This document shows, in pieces, positions 17,630-26,433 of a stretch of 64,000 nt of DNA. Every line of letters begins with the position of its first letter. Within the stretch, counting starts at the first letter, position 1. The stretch covers positions 4,807,001 through 4,871,000 of the forward strand of contig NZ_LT670818.1 of the NCBI RefSeq assembly GCF_900129505.1. The letters run 5' to 3'. Both the position numbers and the translations under genes were made by a program. The DNA comes from Bradyrhizobium erythrophlei. GTDB lineage: Bacteria > Pseudomonadota > Alphaproteobacteria > Rhizobiales > Xanthobacteraceae. The notes below the pieces were generated by a model that was not told the origin of the DNA, did no database searches, and saw only the letters and a program-made list of their open reading frames with translations.

Positions 17630-18828
17630 CCCACGCCCGCCATCTGCAGCCGGACTTCCATGACGTCATCATCCTCGGCGCCGGCGCCGCGGGCCTGATG
17701 TGCGCCGCCGGGGCCGGCCAGCGCGGGCGCTCGGTGCTGCTGCTCGAGCAATCGCGGCATCCGGGCGAGAAAATCCGCATCTCCGGCGGCGGGCGGTGCA
17801 ATTTCACCAATTTGCACGCCGGCCCCGCCAACTTTCTCTCGGACAACCCGCGCTTCTGCACCTCGGCGCTAAGCGGCTATACCCAGCGCGACTTCATCGC
17901 GCTGGTCGAGCGATATGGCATTGCCTGGCACGAGAAGACGCGCGGGCAATTGTTCTGCGACGGCTCGTCGCAGCAGATCGTCGACATGCTGCTGGAAGAG
18001 TGCCGCAAGGCCCACGCCGAGTTGCGTCTGGGCGTGCGCATTTCGGCGGTCTCGAAGGGCGGGGATGGCTTTGTCGTCGTCACCGACCAGGGTGAGTTTC
18101 GCTGCGGCGCGCTGGTGGTCGCCACCGGCGGTCCGTCCATTCCGAAGATGGGGGCGAGCGGGTTCGGCTACAAAATCGCCGAGCAGTTCGGCCTGAAGAT
18201 CGTGCCGCCGCGGGCGGCGCTGGTGCCGCTGACCTTCGACGCCGCGCTGCTCGCGCAATTCGGCGATCTGGCGGGTGTCTCGGTCGAGGCGATCGTGAGC
18301 TGCGGGAAAACGCGTTTTGATGAGGCATTGTTGTTTACCCATCGCGGGCTGAGCGGCCCGGCGATCCTGCAGATATCGTCCTATTGGCGCGAGGGCGAGG
18401 ACATCGTCGTCGATATGGCGCCGGGGATCGACGCCCTAACCGGGCTGAAGCAATTGCGCGGGGGGCATCCCCGACAGGAAATGGCGACCGCGCTCGCCGG
18501 CCTCGTGCCGAAGCGCCTGGCGCGCGCCATCGCCGACAGGGTCGGCGGTCCGGAACGGATCGCCGATTTCTCCGACATGCTGCTGGGGAAACTTGCCGCG
18601 GCGATAACACAATGGCGCGTCCGGCCGGTCGGGACCGAGGGCTATCGAACCGCCGAAGTGACGCTGGGCGGTGTCGATACGGTGGGCCTCTCCTCGAAGA
18701 CGCTCGAAGCGAGGGCCGTCCCCGGGCTCTATTTCATCGGTGAAGTCGTCGACGTCACCGGCTGGCTTGGCGGCTTCAATTTTCAATGGGCGTGGTCGTC
18801 GGGATATGCCGCGGGCCGGCACGTCTAA
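17626..18828 (+). CDS. HI0933/YhiN-family FAD-dependent oxidoreductase
   Basis: A 400-residue flavoprotein. The FAD-binding GAGAAGLMCAAGAGQRG lies near residue 20, followed by the family hallmark ISGGGRCNFTN, the internal CGALVVATGGPSIPKMG, and a C-terminal VTGWLGGFNFQWAWSSGYAAG closing the FAD site. Members of this family (TIGR00275, BaiN-like) have poorly known substrates. The ATG at 17626 overlaps the transglutaminase stop, so this is a fourth coupled gene. Whether it is functionally tied to the ligase/transglutaminase pair or only shares its transcript is not known. Confidence 0.85.
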   Translation: MTHARHLQPDFHDVIILGAGAAGLMCAAGAGQRGRSVLLLEQSRHPGEKIRISGGGRCNFTNLHAGPANFLSDNPRFCTSALSGYTQRDFIALVERYGIAWHEKTRGQLFCDGSSQQIVDMLLEECRKAHAELRLGVRISAVSKGGDGFVVVTDQGEFRCGALVVATGGPSIPKMGASGFGYKIAEQFGLKIVPPRAALVPLTFDAALLAQFGDLAGVSVEAIVSCGKTRFDEALLFTHRGLSGPAILQISSYWREGEDIVVDMAPGIDALTGLKQLRGGHPRQEMATALAGLVPKRLARAIADRVGGPERIADFSDMLLGKLAAAITQWRVRPVGTEGYRTAEVTLGGVDTVGLSSKTLEARAVPGLYFIGEVVDVTGWLGGFNFQWAWSSGYAAGRHV

Positions 18829-18872
18829 CGCCAGGGCGAGATGACGTCCAGGGCGCGTATCGGGCCATCGGC

Positions 18873-19091
18873 TCAATGACGGGGCGAGATCTGAAGCTCG
18901 ATCAGCGCCATTCGCTGTAATGTTGCCGGATCTGTCTCGCCATCCTTGGCGGTGCGAAGGATGCTTTCGGCCAGCGCTTGCACATGGGCGGAGCTGACCG
19001 GTTCCGGCAGCGAAGCCACCGCCGCATCCAGGGCGTCTCTCATGACGGTTAGGGTTTCAGGTGGAAACGATGCGTTGGAAAAGTCTTTCAT
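18873..19091 (-). CDS. Small conserved-looking hypothetical protein
   Basis: A 72-residue acidic, alpha-helical soluble protein (MKDFSNASFPPETLTVM at the start, RMALIELQISPRH at the end). No domain was recognised. Its ATG overlaps the stop of the upstream 68-residue frame by four bases, the pattern of a real two-gene unit. The function is unknown. It is convergent with the flavoprotein gene. Confidence 0.55.
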   Translation of the reverse strand: MKDFSNASFPPETLTVMRDALDAAVASLPEPVSSAHVQALAESILRTAKDGETDPATLQRMALIELQISPRH

Positions 19092-19294
19092 CGCGCTTCA
19101 GTCTCGGTCGATGCCTTGAAGGCAGCGTTACCGCAGTCAACGCGGTCAAATCGCTCCGTCAGGCGCAGAAGATGGGGCGGTAACCGATTCGGATTTCCCG
19201 TCAGCGTGGCATGCAGCGCTTCACCGATCTCTTTGCAAATTGCGCCGGCATGGATCCGATCGAGGTGGACGCCGTTTGTCCCTGGGCTCGTCAT
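19088..19294 (-). CDS. Small hypothetical protein, first of a coupled pair
   Basis: A 68-residue frame (starting MTSPGTNGVHLDRIHAGAI) that contains a helical central part, ICKEIGEALHATL, and no membrane segment. The Shine-Dalgarno is weak. Support comes mainly from the four-base overlap with the following gene. The region 19295-19573 upstream holds no convincing gene. Confidence 0.45.
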   Translation of the reverse strand: MTSPGTNGVHLDRIHAGAICKEIGEALHATLTGNPNRLPPHLLRLTERFDRVDCGNAAFKASTETEAR

Positions 19295-19573
19295 GATGGT
19301 TCCAGTTGTTGCAATTCAATCCAATTGCAGGACCAAGTCCTCGAACGGGCATTGGTTCACCCAAGCTGGCAAAAAAGTCGGAACCGAGAGCTTCATCTTG
19401 GTACCGCCTGCTCGGAGAGTGGCGGGCTAAACGGCGGAACCCGCCCTCAAAAGCTGACATTCGGTGGATTTCTGCTGCGCTGGCCGCCTTGAAGCTACGA
19501 CCGGCACGACCTCCGGTTCGAGATCAGAAGCGGCAGCCGGTTTGGCATCGCGCCGGCACGGGCGGGCCGTCGG

Positions 19574-19906
19574 CTAGCAGCTGCTGCAAATCTTGAGTTT
19601 ACGCTTCAGGCTGGCTTCGTCATTCCGATCCGCTGCCAGATCTTGCTCCCATTCGTCCTTTGATCGAACGTTGGTCCGCTCGGCGGTCGCCGCGTTGAGC
19701 GGGCCGATGATGATTTCTCGCTTCGCCCGCGCCTGCTTCTTGGGCGGCGGCGGAGGCTCAACCGGCTGTGCGCTGTCCGTCGGGGCAGAGCCCAGTCCGT
19801 CCCACGCCACCGGCGCTCCCGATGCCGGCGCACAATCGGTTCCCAGTGCACAGCAATTTGCCAGCATTAACGCTGCGCAGAGGAATAAAATGGATTTCGA
19901 AATCAT
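19574..19906 (-). CDS. Putative small lipoprotein
   Basis: A 110-residue protein from the Met at 19906 (MISKSILFLCAALMLANCCAL). The N-terminus is a short signal with a hydrophobic core and a lipobox-like LANC, so lipidation at Cys is likely. The mature part has a proline run followed by KKQARAKREIIIGPLNA and a charged helix, and ends KICSSC. An in-frame upstream Met at 19957 would bury the signal and is less likely. No known family was recognised. Confidence 0.55.
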   Translation of the reverse strand: MISKSILFLCAALMLANCCALGTDCAPASGAPVAWDGLGSAPTDSAQPVEPPPPPKKQARAKREIIIGPLNAATAERTNVRSKDEWEQDLAADRNDEASLKRKLKICSSC

Positions 19907-19959
19907 CGTGATCACTTTGCGGTGCCGCAATCGAAAAGGGTAAAAAGGCAATGTCACGC

Positions 19960-20065
19960 TAGAGCTTTTTCCGCCCCGACGGAATCAAAACCGGGCTCCA
20001 GCTCCCTGATTCGACGCGTTTTCCTGCCGCGAACCGCCTCCATCTCGCCTCAAAACGTTCTGGTG
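19960..20065. repeat. Interspersed repeat, family GCGTTTTC, copy C (inverted)
   Basis: Read on the minus strand this is a diverged but full-length match to the copy at 14109: CAGAACGTTTTGAGGCGAGA, then GGAAAACGCGTC, then a degenerate GAGCCCGGTTTTGAT hairpin arm. It lies between the lipoprotein gene and a 33-residue frame. Confidence 0.7.
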
Positions 20066-20089
20066 CGGCCGACGCCGCACCAGTCCGAC

Positions 20090-20191
20090 TCAGTAGCCGA
20101 GCAGCGCAAGGCTGACCCAGCTGAACGCAAATAGAGAACCGACGATCGCCGCTGCCGACGCCAATCTTGCAATAGCCTTTACGGATCGCAT
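20090..20191 (-). CDS. 33-residue membrane micropeptide
   Basis: A short frame encoding MRSVKAIARLASAAAIVGSL and then FAFSWVSLALLGY. It has a basic N-terminus and one hydrophobic segment long enough to span the membrane. A good Shine-Dalgarno (AAGAAGG) lies eight bases before the ATG. No homologue can be checked here. The composition and the ribosome binding site make it a reasonable small inner-membrane protein. Confidence 0.5.
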   Translation of the reverse strand: MRSVKAIARLASAAAIVGSLFAFSWVSLALLGY

Positions 20192-20373
20192 GACTACAAC
20201 CTTCTTGTATGCAACGATCCCACTCTGTTCGACAATCGGCGCTCAATCGTGGCGAGATTCTTCCTCGATCGAAAATCCGGCCGACTGTGGCCGCGTTGCT
20301 ACATCGACCGATGTTTGCCTGCAAAAACCCGCATTTGCTGCACAAGTGTAGAATCAGGTGGGGATTCTAGCGG

Positions 20374-20964
20374 ATGCACGAACTTCTGAGCGGTGACGCC
20401 GAAAAGCGTCTCGTCATATCCATTGGGCTTGTGCTGGCTTTGCTTGCACTCCCCGTTGGGTGGCTGGCCTTTCAGGGGTCGCAGCCCCCGTCTGCCCGGG
20501 ATTTTGAAGAGTGCGTCGAACAGGTCGAGGTCAAATCGCCGGACAATGACCAGCGCCGCGCCTTGTCGACGGCGTGCAACGCGCGGTTCGCAGGCCGGCG
20601 CAAGCCGGGCGGGGGCTACACCTATTACGACTTCATGCAGAACCGCAATTTCGACATCGCGGGCCCCAATCCCACAGCCGACGAGCGCAAGCAGATCGAC
20701 CGCGAATATATGGGCTTCCTCGATGCCCAGCGGCGAGAGGCTATTTCGGCCGAGCTGGCGAAAAAACAGAACGAGCGGCTGCAGGCGGATCTGGAAGGTG
20801 CCCGGCAACCCCTCGGGCCTCCGATGATATTGCTGCCGAGGAAACGGCCGCTCGATCGATCGAAATCGGGGCGCTGCGAGGAAGCTTCACTGAGTTGCAG
20901 CTGGGAAAAATTCTCGGCGGCAGTGAAGAATGCGTTTGCCTCCTCGCCGAAGGCCAAGCCCTAA
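20374..20964 (+). CDS. Hypothetical single-pass membrane protein
   Basis: A 196-residue protein with one transmembrane segment at about residues 14-32 (ISIGLVLALLALPVGWLAF) and a charged C-terminal part outside or in the periplasm containing CVEQVEVKSPDNDQRR and YYDFMQNRNFDIAGPNP. The tail is rich in Lys and Arg. No known domain was recognised. It precedes another small gene on the same strand by about 100 bases. Confidence 0.55.
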   Translation: MHELLSGDAEKRLVISIGLVLALLALPVGWLAFQGSQPPSARDFEECVEQVEVKSPDNDQRRALSTACNARFAGRRKPGGGYTYYDFMQNRNFDIAGPNPTADERKQIDREYMGFLDAQRREAISAELAKKQNERLQADLEGARQPLGPPMILLPRKRPLDRSKSGRCEEASLSCSWEKFSAAVKNAFASSPKAKP

Positions 20965-21068
20965 TCCGGCTCCAGTGCCGGACGAAGCTCGCCATCAACG
21001 CGCCGTACGAAAAGCAAGATCGTAAATTTAAAGTGTCCCGGTTCGACGCACCAAGGGGGGACACCAAA

Positions 21069-21305
21069 ATGCGCCGCGGATGCCGGCCGGCCAGCAAAGA
21101 CGCCGAGACGACAGCCTATACGTTCCATTTTCAAATAACGAGCAACGGCGGAAGACAAGCTTGCAGCGTCAAGGTAGAGGCGCAAAGCATTTCGGACGCG
21201 ACCGCATTGCTGCGGGAGAACTGGGCAATGATCGAGTCGATGGCTCGAGATCGTCTGATCAGTGCATCGAGCGACGACCGGACGATCAAGCTGGCCGTGC
21301 CTTGA
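21069..21305 (+). CDS. Small hypothetical protein
   Basis: A 78-residue frame starting MRRGCRPASKDAETT. A strong purine-rich site (AAGGGGGGAC) precedes the ATG at 21069. The protein-like part is YTFHFQITSNGGRQACSVKV followed by a helical segment SDATALLRENWAMIESMARD. The frame is open upstream to 20574, but that part overlaps the preceding gene out of frame. The function is unknown. Confidence 0.5.
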   Translation: MRRGCRPASKDAETTAYTFHFQITSNGGRQACSVKVEAQSISDATALLRENWAMIESMARDRLISASSDDRTIKLAVP

Positions 21306-21509
21306 CGGCGAATGCACGGATGGGCGCGACGCAACATCCGCACGGCAAATCAGCGGCTCATCGCCGCGGAGAAGTCGGGTTGATGGAACGTCGCGTCCGG
21401 CCCGGCATCTTCGCGTGCAGTCACGCCGTTGCTCGCGCCGGACCGATATCGATCCGGCTTCATTGCCGGCAGCACCGAGTGGCAAAGCCGCGTCGTGACG
21501 GGGGACGGA

Positions 21510-21761
21510 TCAGTAATAGCCCGGCGCGGGCTCGCAAGGGACGTCCCTGGTGTTGGTCCAGGGCTGCGTGGCGTATGCGCCGACGCGAGGAGCCGGAATG
21601 CAGGCGCGTCCGTCGATGTAGAACGCGCCGGGAGGCGTGGTGCCTGCATCAGCGGTCGCCGCGAAGTGCCGCGACATGACACGGCCTTCCTGCGCCATCG
21701 CGGGAGTCGCGAGCATGGCTGCGGCGATCAGCCCAGCCGACATAAATTTCAGTTTAGTCAT
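21510..21761 (-). CDS. Small secreted protein
   Basis: An 83-residue protein with a classic Sec signal (MTKLKFMSAGLIAAAMLATP, cleavage after AMAQ). The mature part of about 60 residues is Pro- and Cys-containing (GRACIPAP, DVPCEPAPGYY), and two cysteines could pair. No family was recognised. The spacer 21762-22006 on the upstream side holds its promoter and no other gene. Confidence 0.6.
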   Translation of the reverse strand: MTKLKFMSAGLIAAAMLATPAMAQEGRVMSRHFAATADAGTTPPGAFYIDGRACIPAPRVGAYATQPWTNTRDVPCEPAPGYY

Positions 21762-22006
21762 CTGATTTCTCCATACGATGTGAGAAGCCGACAAGGTTCG
21801 GCTTCTCAATGGAGATGAGAGAGGCGACCGACCGTTTAAAGAGAACAGGTTGTCACGTTGTTTCAACGACCCGCGAGGCCGGCGAATCGTCCGATCACAA
21901 ACTCCGGCGCGGGCTGACGAAGTGGATGCTGTCGTATCACGCAGCGTTTGAAACCAATCGATCGCACAGGCGATGGCTCGAGAGTGGCAGCAGCCCGGCC
22001 TTCGCA

Positions 22007-22498
22007 TCATCGAATTTGCGCCGCGAGTTGCTCGGCGACCCTGCGATGACCTTCCGCCGTCATGTGAATTCCGTCCGGTTGCCTCAGGCCGCTGCGAAGC
22101 GCCGCCATGCCGTAGCCGTCGGCTTCGATGGTCCTGATGCCGCGCCGGTGCAGTTCCTTGCGGATTTCGGCCCGGTTGGCCTGGGCGTTGGCGAGGCTCA
22201 TCCCCTTCATCGCATCGTTGCCGGCGATCTGGAGAATGACGATCTTCGTTCCTTCCGGCACCGCGTTCGACAATCTCGCGAGCATGCCGCCGGTGGTATC
22301 GCCGCTTATTCCCGCGTTTCGAACCGACATGGGCCGGCCCCTCGCGCGAAGAATGGCTTCCAGCTGGGCAGGAAACGACGCCGACGCGCCGACGCCGTAT
22401 CCGGCGGTGCTGCTGGCCCCCAGCGCCACGATCTGGGCATGGGATGTCGTCGTGGCGGCACAACACAGCAGGCAGATGAGGATCAAGTGTCTCAACAT
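22007..22498 (-). CDS. SGNH/GDSL-family esterase, exported
   Basis: A 163-residue protein. An N-terminal signal ends at THSHA-like TTTSHA, then block I is IVALGASSTAGYGVG (Ser29 as nucleophile, with GAS where most have GDS), block III ILQIAGNDAM supplies the Asn, and block V DGIHMTAEGH supplies Asp and His. It is similar in layout to TesA, a periplasmic lysophospholipase/thioesterase. The substrate is unknown. It stands alone, divergent from the acetyltransferase gene. Confidence 0.75.
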   Translation of the reverse strand: MLRHLILICLLCCAATTTSHAQIVALGASSTAGYGVGASASFPAQLEAILRARGRPMSVRNAGISGDTTGGMLARLSNAVPEGTKIVILQIAGNDAMKGMSLANAQANRAEIRKELHRRGIRTIEADGYGMAALRSGLRQPDGIHMTAEGHRRVAEQLAAQIR

Positions 22499-22654
22499 GT
22501 CTGGAAGGTTCGATGCCGCAAAAAGCGTTCGTCACAATTGGGCTTTGTGCAACCCCAGCCTGTAACAGTCCGGCGCGGAAATCAAGAATTCAGCTTGGGG
22601 CTGGCGCCGCCGGCCAAGGTTGTCGCCGATGCGGCCAGGTGGGATGATACGAAG

Positions 22655-23134
22655 ATGGAAATTCGAAACGCCATAGCCGAGGACGCGGACGCTGCTTGTC
22701 TGGTGATGCGACGATCGATCGCGGAGCTGTGCGTGGCCGATCACGGCAATGACGAGGCCATCCTGGCGCGATGGCTGGGCAACAAGACCGCGGAGATCTT
22801 CCAATCATGGATCGCAGAGCCGGGCAGTTCGGTGCTGGTCGCCGTCGAGCGCGGCAACATCCTGGCGGTCGGCGCCGTCACCGATGCGGGCAATATCACG
22901 CTGAATTACGTTTCGCCGGATGCGCGGTTTCGCGGGGTCAGCCGGGGCCTGCTCGCGGCGCTCGAAGCCCGCGCCGTGGAACGCGGCAATTCGCAGTGCA
23001 CCCTCACCAGCACCGAGACGGCCCGGCGTTTCTATCTGGCGAACGGCTATGCCGAGGAGGGGGCGCCTGTCGGCAAATTCGGAACCAGTTCAGGGTATCC
23101 AATGTCCAAGCCGCTGGTGTCGCACGCGGGCTAG
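22655..23134 (+). CDS. GNAT-family N-acetyltransferase
   Basis: A 159-residue GCN5-type acetyltransferase. The N-terminus MEIRNAIAEDADAACLVMRR is typical, NYVSPDARFRGVSRGLLAAL holds the acetyl-CoA pyrophosphate-binding turn, and the end TSTETARRFYLANGYAEEGA is the usual C-terminal motif. The stop TAG at 23132-23134 lies two bases before the left inverted repeat of an IS630-like element, so the last residues may have been altered by the insertion. The acceptor substrate is unknown. Confidence 0.75.
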   Translation: MEIRNAIAEDADAACLVMRRSIAELCVADHGNDEAILARWLGNKTAEIFQSWIAEPGSSVLVAVERGNILAVGAVTDAGNITLNYVSPDARFRGVSRGLLAALEARAVERGNSQCTLTSTETARRFYLANGYAEEGAPVGKFGTSSGYPMSKPLVSHAG

Positions 23135-23150
23135 TAGTACCGCACAGTGA

Positions 23151-24290
23151 TTATGATTCATTGGGCGAGGGCGTTTTAGAGCCTTCCGAGGGATAGGCAC
23201 GGCCCATTTTGGCGCGGGCTTTCTCGGTTGTGAACATCCATTTGATGCGGGCGCGTGAAGCGTTGCGCTGCCGCTCCCAGGCGGCGATCTCGGATACGAG
23301 TTGTTGCCGGTTGTCGATGCGTCTGTCCAGACACTGACTGCGCAGCACGCCAATCTCGATCTCCACCATATTCAGCCAGCTGGCGTGCTTGGGGACGTAG
23401 TGGAACTCCAGCCGGCGCAAGATGCGTCGCGCCTCGGCCGGCGGGAAGGCTTGGTAAAGCGCGCCGACTGAGTGGGTCGATAGATTGTCCAACACGACCC
23501 GGATGCGCTCTGCCTTTGGGAAGTGAACATTGGCGAGTTCGCGCATGCAGGCGGCGAAGTCGACCGCAGCGCGGCTGTCAGTGACTTTGACCTTGCGCCA
23601 GGGCCGGTGCACGTCGAGGAAGATGAACAGGTTGACCGTGCCATTGCGCTTGTACTCACAATCGTAGCGCTCAAGTTGGCCCGGCGCGGCTGGGATCGGC
23701 TGGCGGACTTCGCCGATGAGCTGGGTTGGGCTCTCGTCGAAGCAGACCACCGGGCGCTTCGAATCGGGCTGTTCGGCATAAAGGTCGAGCACATCCTCCA
23801 TGCGGGCGACGTACTCGCCGTCGACCTGCGGAATGCACCACATGTCCTTGCGCCAGGGCTTGAGGTCGTTTTCAGCCAGGCGCCGGCGCACAGTCTCTCG
23901 GGAGATGTCGTCGTGCTCGGTGAGCCTGACCAACTCGCCCGCCAGGAGTTCCAGGGTCCAACGCGCCCGGCCTTTGGGTGGGCTCGAACAGGCCGTCGCA
24001 ACCAGCAGGGCTTCCTCCTTCCCTGAGAGCTTGCGGGCCGCTCCGGGGCGCGGCTCCTCGCTCAGCGCCGCCTCCAGGTTGCCGAGCACGAAGCGGCGCT
24101 TGGTCCGGTAGATAGTCGAGCCGCTTGCGCCGACACCGGTGGCGATTGCTTCGTCGCTCGCGCCTGCATCGGCAGCCAGTAAAATCTGCGCTCGCTTGAG
24201 CTTGCGCGCGGCGTGCTTGCCGCCACTCAAAAGCGCTGTGAGTTCTGCCCGCTCGGTTTGGCTCAGTTCGACCCGATAGCGTACATTCAT
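23151..24290 (-). CDS. IS630-family transposase
   Basis: A 379-residue intact transposase. The N-terminal helix-turn-helix (ELTALLSGGKHAARKLKRAQ, IATGVGASGSTIYRTKRRF) is followed by the DDE domain: first Asp in VVCFDESPTQL, second in RVVLDNLSTHS, Glu in SWLNMVEIEIGVL. The ATG at 24290 is preceded by AGGAGG. An in-frame extension upstream to 24377 would overlap the divergent gene and is unlikely. It reads as one frame without frameshift, so the element is probably still active. Confidence 0.9.
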   Translation of the reverse strand: MNVRYRVELSQTERAELTALLSGGKHAARKLKRAQILLAADAGASDEAIATGVGASGSTIYRTKRRFVLGNLEAALSEEPRPGAARKLSGKEEALLVATACSSPPKGRARWTLELLAGELVRLTEHDDISRETVRRRLAENDLKPWRKDMWCIPQVDGEYVARMEDVLDLYAEQPDSKRPVVCFDESPTQLIGEVRQPIPAAPGQLERYDCEYKRNGTVNLFIFLDVHRPWRKVKVTDSRAAVDFAACMRELANVHFPKAERIRVVLDNLSTHSVGALYQAFPPAEARRILRRLEFHYVPKHASWLNMVEIEIGVLRSQCLDRRIDNRQQLVSEIAAWERQRNASRARIKWMFTTEKARAKMGRAYPSEGSKTPSPNES

Positions 24291-24315
24291 CCCTGCCTCC
24301 TCGCTCGTGTGAGGC

Positions 24316-24594
24316 TTGGACGAACAGCTGAATCGGATGGCCGGCGTGAGTCCCGCTGCAAAAAACTTCACGCCCAAGCAAGGGCAGTATCTGGCGTTTA
24401 TCCACCTCTACACGCGGCTGCATCGCAGGCCGCCGGCGGAAGCCGACATGCAAGAATATTTTCGCGTCAGCCCACCATCCGTTCATCAGATGGTGCTGAC
24501 GCTCGAACGGGCAGGTTTCATCAGACGGCAGCCGAGGGTCGCCCGCAGTATCGAACTCCTCGTTGATCCTCAGCAGCTTCCCGAGCTACTTTGA
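24316..24594 (+). CDS. LexA-type winged-helix DNA-binding protein (IS passenger)
   Basis: A 92-residue protein, essentially a lone LexA N-terminal DNA-binding domain: FTPKQGQYLAFIHLYTRLHR, then PPAEADMQEYFRVSPPSVHQ as the HTH, and LERAGFIRRQPRVARSIELL as the wing. There is no peptidase domain. It starts TTG at 24316, or ATG at 24340, only 25 bases from the transposase start and divergent from it. Because it lies inside the inverted repeats it is probably part of the element and may control transposase expression. Confidence 0.7.
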   Translation: MDEQLNRMAGVSPAAKNFTPKQGQYLAFIHLYTRLHRRPPAEADMQEYFRVSPPSVHQMVLTLERAGFIRRQPRVARSIELLVDPQQLPELL

Positions 24595-24666
24595 TCCAGT
24601 ATTCAACCCGTCAAATTCACCGTGCAGCGGTACTAGTCGGTTTCGCGTTGCCTGGCTGTTTGACCC

Positions 24667-26433
24667 TCAGCGGCCCGCGGTAGCGGCCCGCCGCGCCTGT
24701 TGGCCGTCGAGCGGATCGACCTGCAGATTATGGAAGAACTTGTCCACCTCGCGCGACAGCGTTTCCGCCGTCGCGGTCAGGTCGCTGGACGCCGTCAGCA
24801 CCGATGTCGCCGCCTTGTTGGTCTCGCCGATGGCTTGGGTCAGCGAGCCGATATTGGCGACCAGGGTCTCGTTGCCCTGGGCCGCCGATTGCGCGTTGGA
24901 GGAGATCTCGCGGGTCGCGGCGTCCTGCTGGCCGACGGCGCTGGCGATGTTCGAGGTGACGTCGTTGATGTCGCTGACGGCGCCGCCGATCTCGCGCACG
25001 GCATCGACGGCGCTGCGCGTCGAGGACTGGATCAGGCCGACGTTCTGGCCGATCTCCGAGGTCGCCTTCGCCGTCTGTTCGGCCAGCGCCTTGACCTCGT
25101 GCGCCACCACCGCGAAGCCGCGGCCGGCGTCGCCGGCGCGTGCGGCTTCGATCGTCGCATTCAGCGCCAGAAGATTGGTTTGCTCGGCGATGGTCTGGAT
25201 CAGGTTGAGCACGCCGTCGATGCGCTGGGTCGCCGCGGCGAGGCTTTCGATTTCGGCGACCGACTTCTCGGTCCGCAGACCGGCCTGTTCGACGACTGCA
25301 GCGGATTGACGGACCTGCCGGCCGATCTCCTCGACGGAAGCCGACAATTCTTCGGCCGCGCTGGCGACGGCGGCCACATTGCTGGAGGCCTGCTCCGTCG
25401 CGCTCGAGGCGGCCACTGCGCGTCCGTTGGCGTCGGACGCCGTCTTGGTGATGGACTGCGCGGTCTGGCGCATGGCAGTGGCATTCTCTGTCACCGCGCG
25501 CAGTACGCCTCCGATCGCGCCGCGGAACTCTTCCACCGAGGCCTCGATATGCCTGGCCCGCTCCTCGCGGGCCTTGGCGTCCCGCCCGATCTGCGAATTG
25601 AGATTGCGGTTGCGGTCCATCGCTTCCTGGAAAATGCGGATCGCCCGTGCCAGCGCCCCGATCTCGTCGCCGCGATCGGTATGGGGAACCTCGACCTGCT
25701 CATCGCCCTCGGCGACGCGCTTGATGGTGGCGGTGATCAGCGAAAGCGGCCGCGCCACGGAGCGGGAGATGATCACGACGCCGAAGCCGACCACGACCAG
25801 CGTCAGGGCGCCGAGTGCGGTGAGTAAGAGGGCCATGTCGCGGTTGATCTGGGTTTGCTGGGTGATCTGCTTGCCGCGCTCGGCATAGACCCTGGAAAGC
25901 GCCTCGAGATCCTTGTTCAGCGCCGAACGCACCGCGCGATTGGCGTCGTTGTCGCCCCATTCGCGGCCCGCGGCGGCATTGATCTCGATGCCCCGGCGAA
26001 CCAGCTCCTTGCGGAACTCGACGAACTGCTCGATGCGCTTCTTGAAGGTCGCGAACTGCTCGGCATCGTCGGCCTGGATGATAGATTCCCAATACTTGAC
26101 CACGCCGAGAATCTGGTCGTTGAACTTGAGAAGCCCGTCGCCGTACTTCTTCACGTCGGCCGGCTCGGCGGACATATAGACGCCACGGGATTCCATCACG
26201 ACCGCGTAGACCAGCGAATTGACGCGCTGGACATTGAGGGCGGCGCGGTTGGCGGTTTCGATCGCCTCCGTCAGCGCTCCGTTCCGCTGGGTGTTGTAGT
26301 GAGACAGCACCGCGGTGGCCGCGGTCAAAAGCGCGATCAGCGCGAAGGTCGAGTACAGCTTGGCTGCGAGCGACAACCGCGACGCAAAGGGGAAGCCGGA
26401 AGACTGGCTCGCGGATTTCGACATTTCAGGCAT
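24667..26433 (-). CDS. Methyl-accepting chemotaxis protein
   Basis: A 588-residue transmembrane chemoreceptor from Met at 26433. TM1 is about residues 27-47 ([20 protein letters not shown]) and is followed by a periplasmic four-helix-type sensor region. TM2 ([20 protein letters not shown]) leads into a HAMP domain ([20 protein letters not shown]). The C-terminal signalling domain has the conserved hairpin tip [19 protein letters not shown] and [19 protein letters not shown]. No CheR-binding pentapeptide is seen at the C-terminus (ends RRAATAGR). No other chemotaxis gene is nearby, and the ligand is unknown. Confidence 0.9.
   Translation of the reverse strand: MPEMSKSASQSSGFPFASRLSLAAKLYSTFALIALLTAATAVLSHYNTQRNGALTEAIETANRAALNVQRVNSLVYAVVMESRGVYMSAEPADVKKYGDGLLKFNDQILGVVKYWESIIQADDAEQFATFKKRIEQFVEFRKELVRRGIEINAAAGREWGDNDANRAVRSALNKDLEALSRVYAERGKQITQQTQINRDMALLLTALGALTLVVVGFGVVIISRSVARPLSLITATIKRVAEGDEQVEVPHTDRGDEIGALARAIRIFQEAMDRNRNLNSQIGRDAKAREERARHIEASVEEFRGAIGGVLRAVTENATAMRQTAQSITKTASDANGRAVAASSATEQASSNVAAVASAAEELSASVEEIGRQVRQSAAVVEQAGLRTEKSVAEIESLAAATQRIDGVLNLIQTIAEQTNLLALNATIEAARAGDAGRGFAVVAHEVKALAEQTAKATSEIGQNVGLIQSSTRSAVDAVREIGGAVSDINDVTSNIASAVGQQDAATREISSNAQSAAQGNETLVANIGSLTQAIGETNKAATSVLTASSDLTATAETLSREVDKFFHNLQVDPLDGQQARRAATAGR

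Larger units (their letters stand above)
23137..24633. mobile_element. IS630-family-like insertion sequence with an HTH passenger gene
   Basis: About 1497 bp bounded by imperfect terminal inverted repeats: left GTACCGCACAGTGATTATGA, right end (reverse complement) GTACCGCTGCACGGTGAATT. Each end abuts a TA dinucleotide (23135-23136 and 24634-24635), the target duplication of IS630/Tc1 elements. It carries the transposase on the minus strand and a divergent LexA-like HTH gene on the plus strand. It inserted immediately after the GNAT stop. Confidence 0.75.

Noticed and set aside
21809..22654. Upstream extension of the GNAT gene
   Set aside because: It runs antisense through the SGNH hydrolase gene and has no GNAT features; the domain starts at the ATG at 22655.
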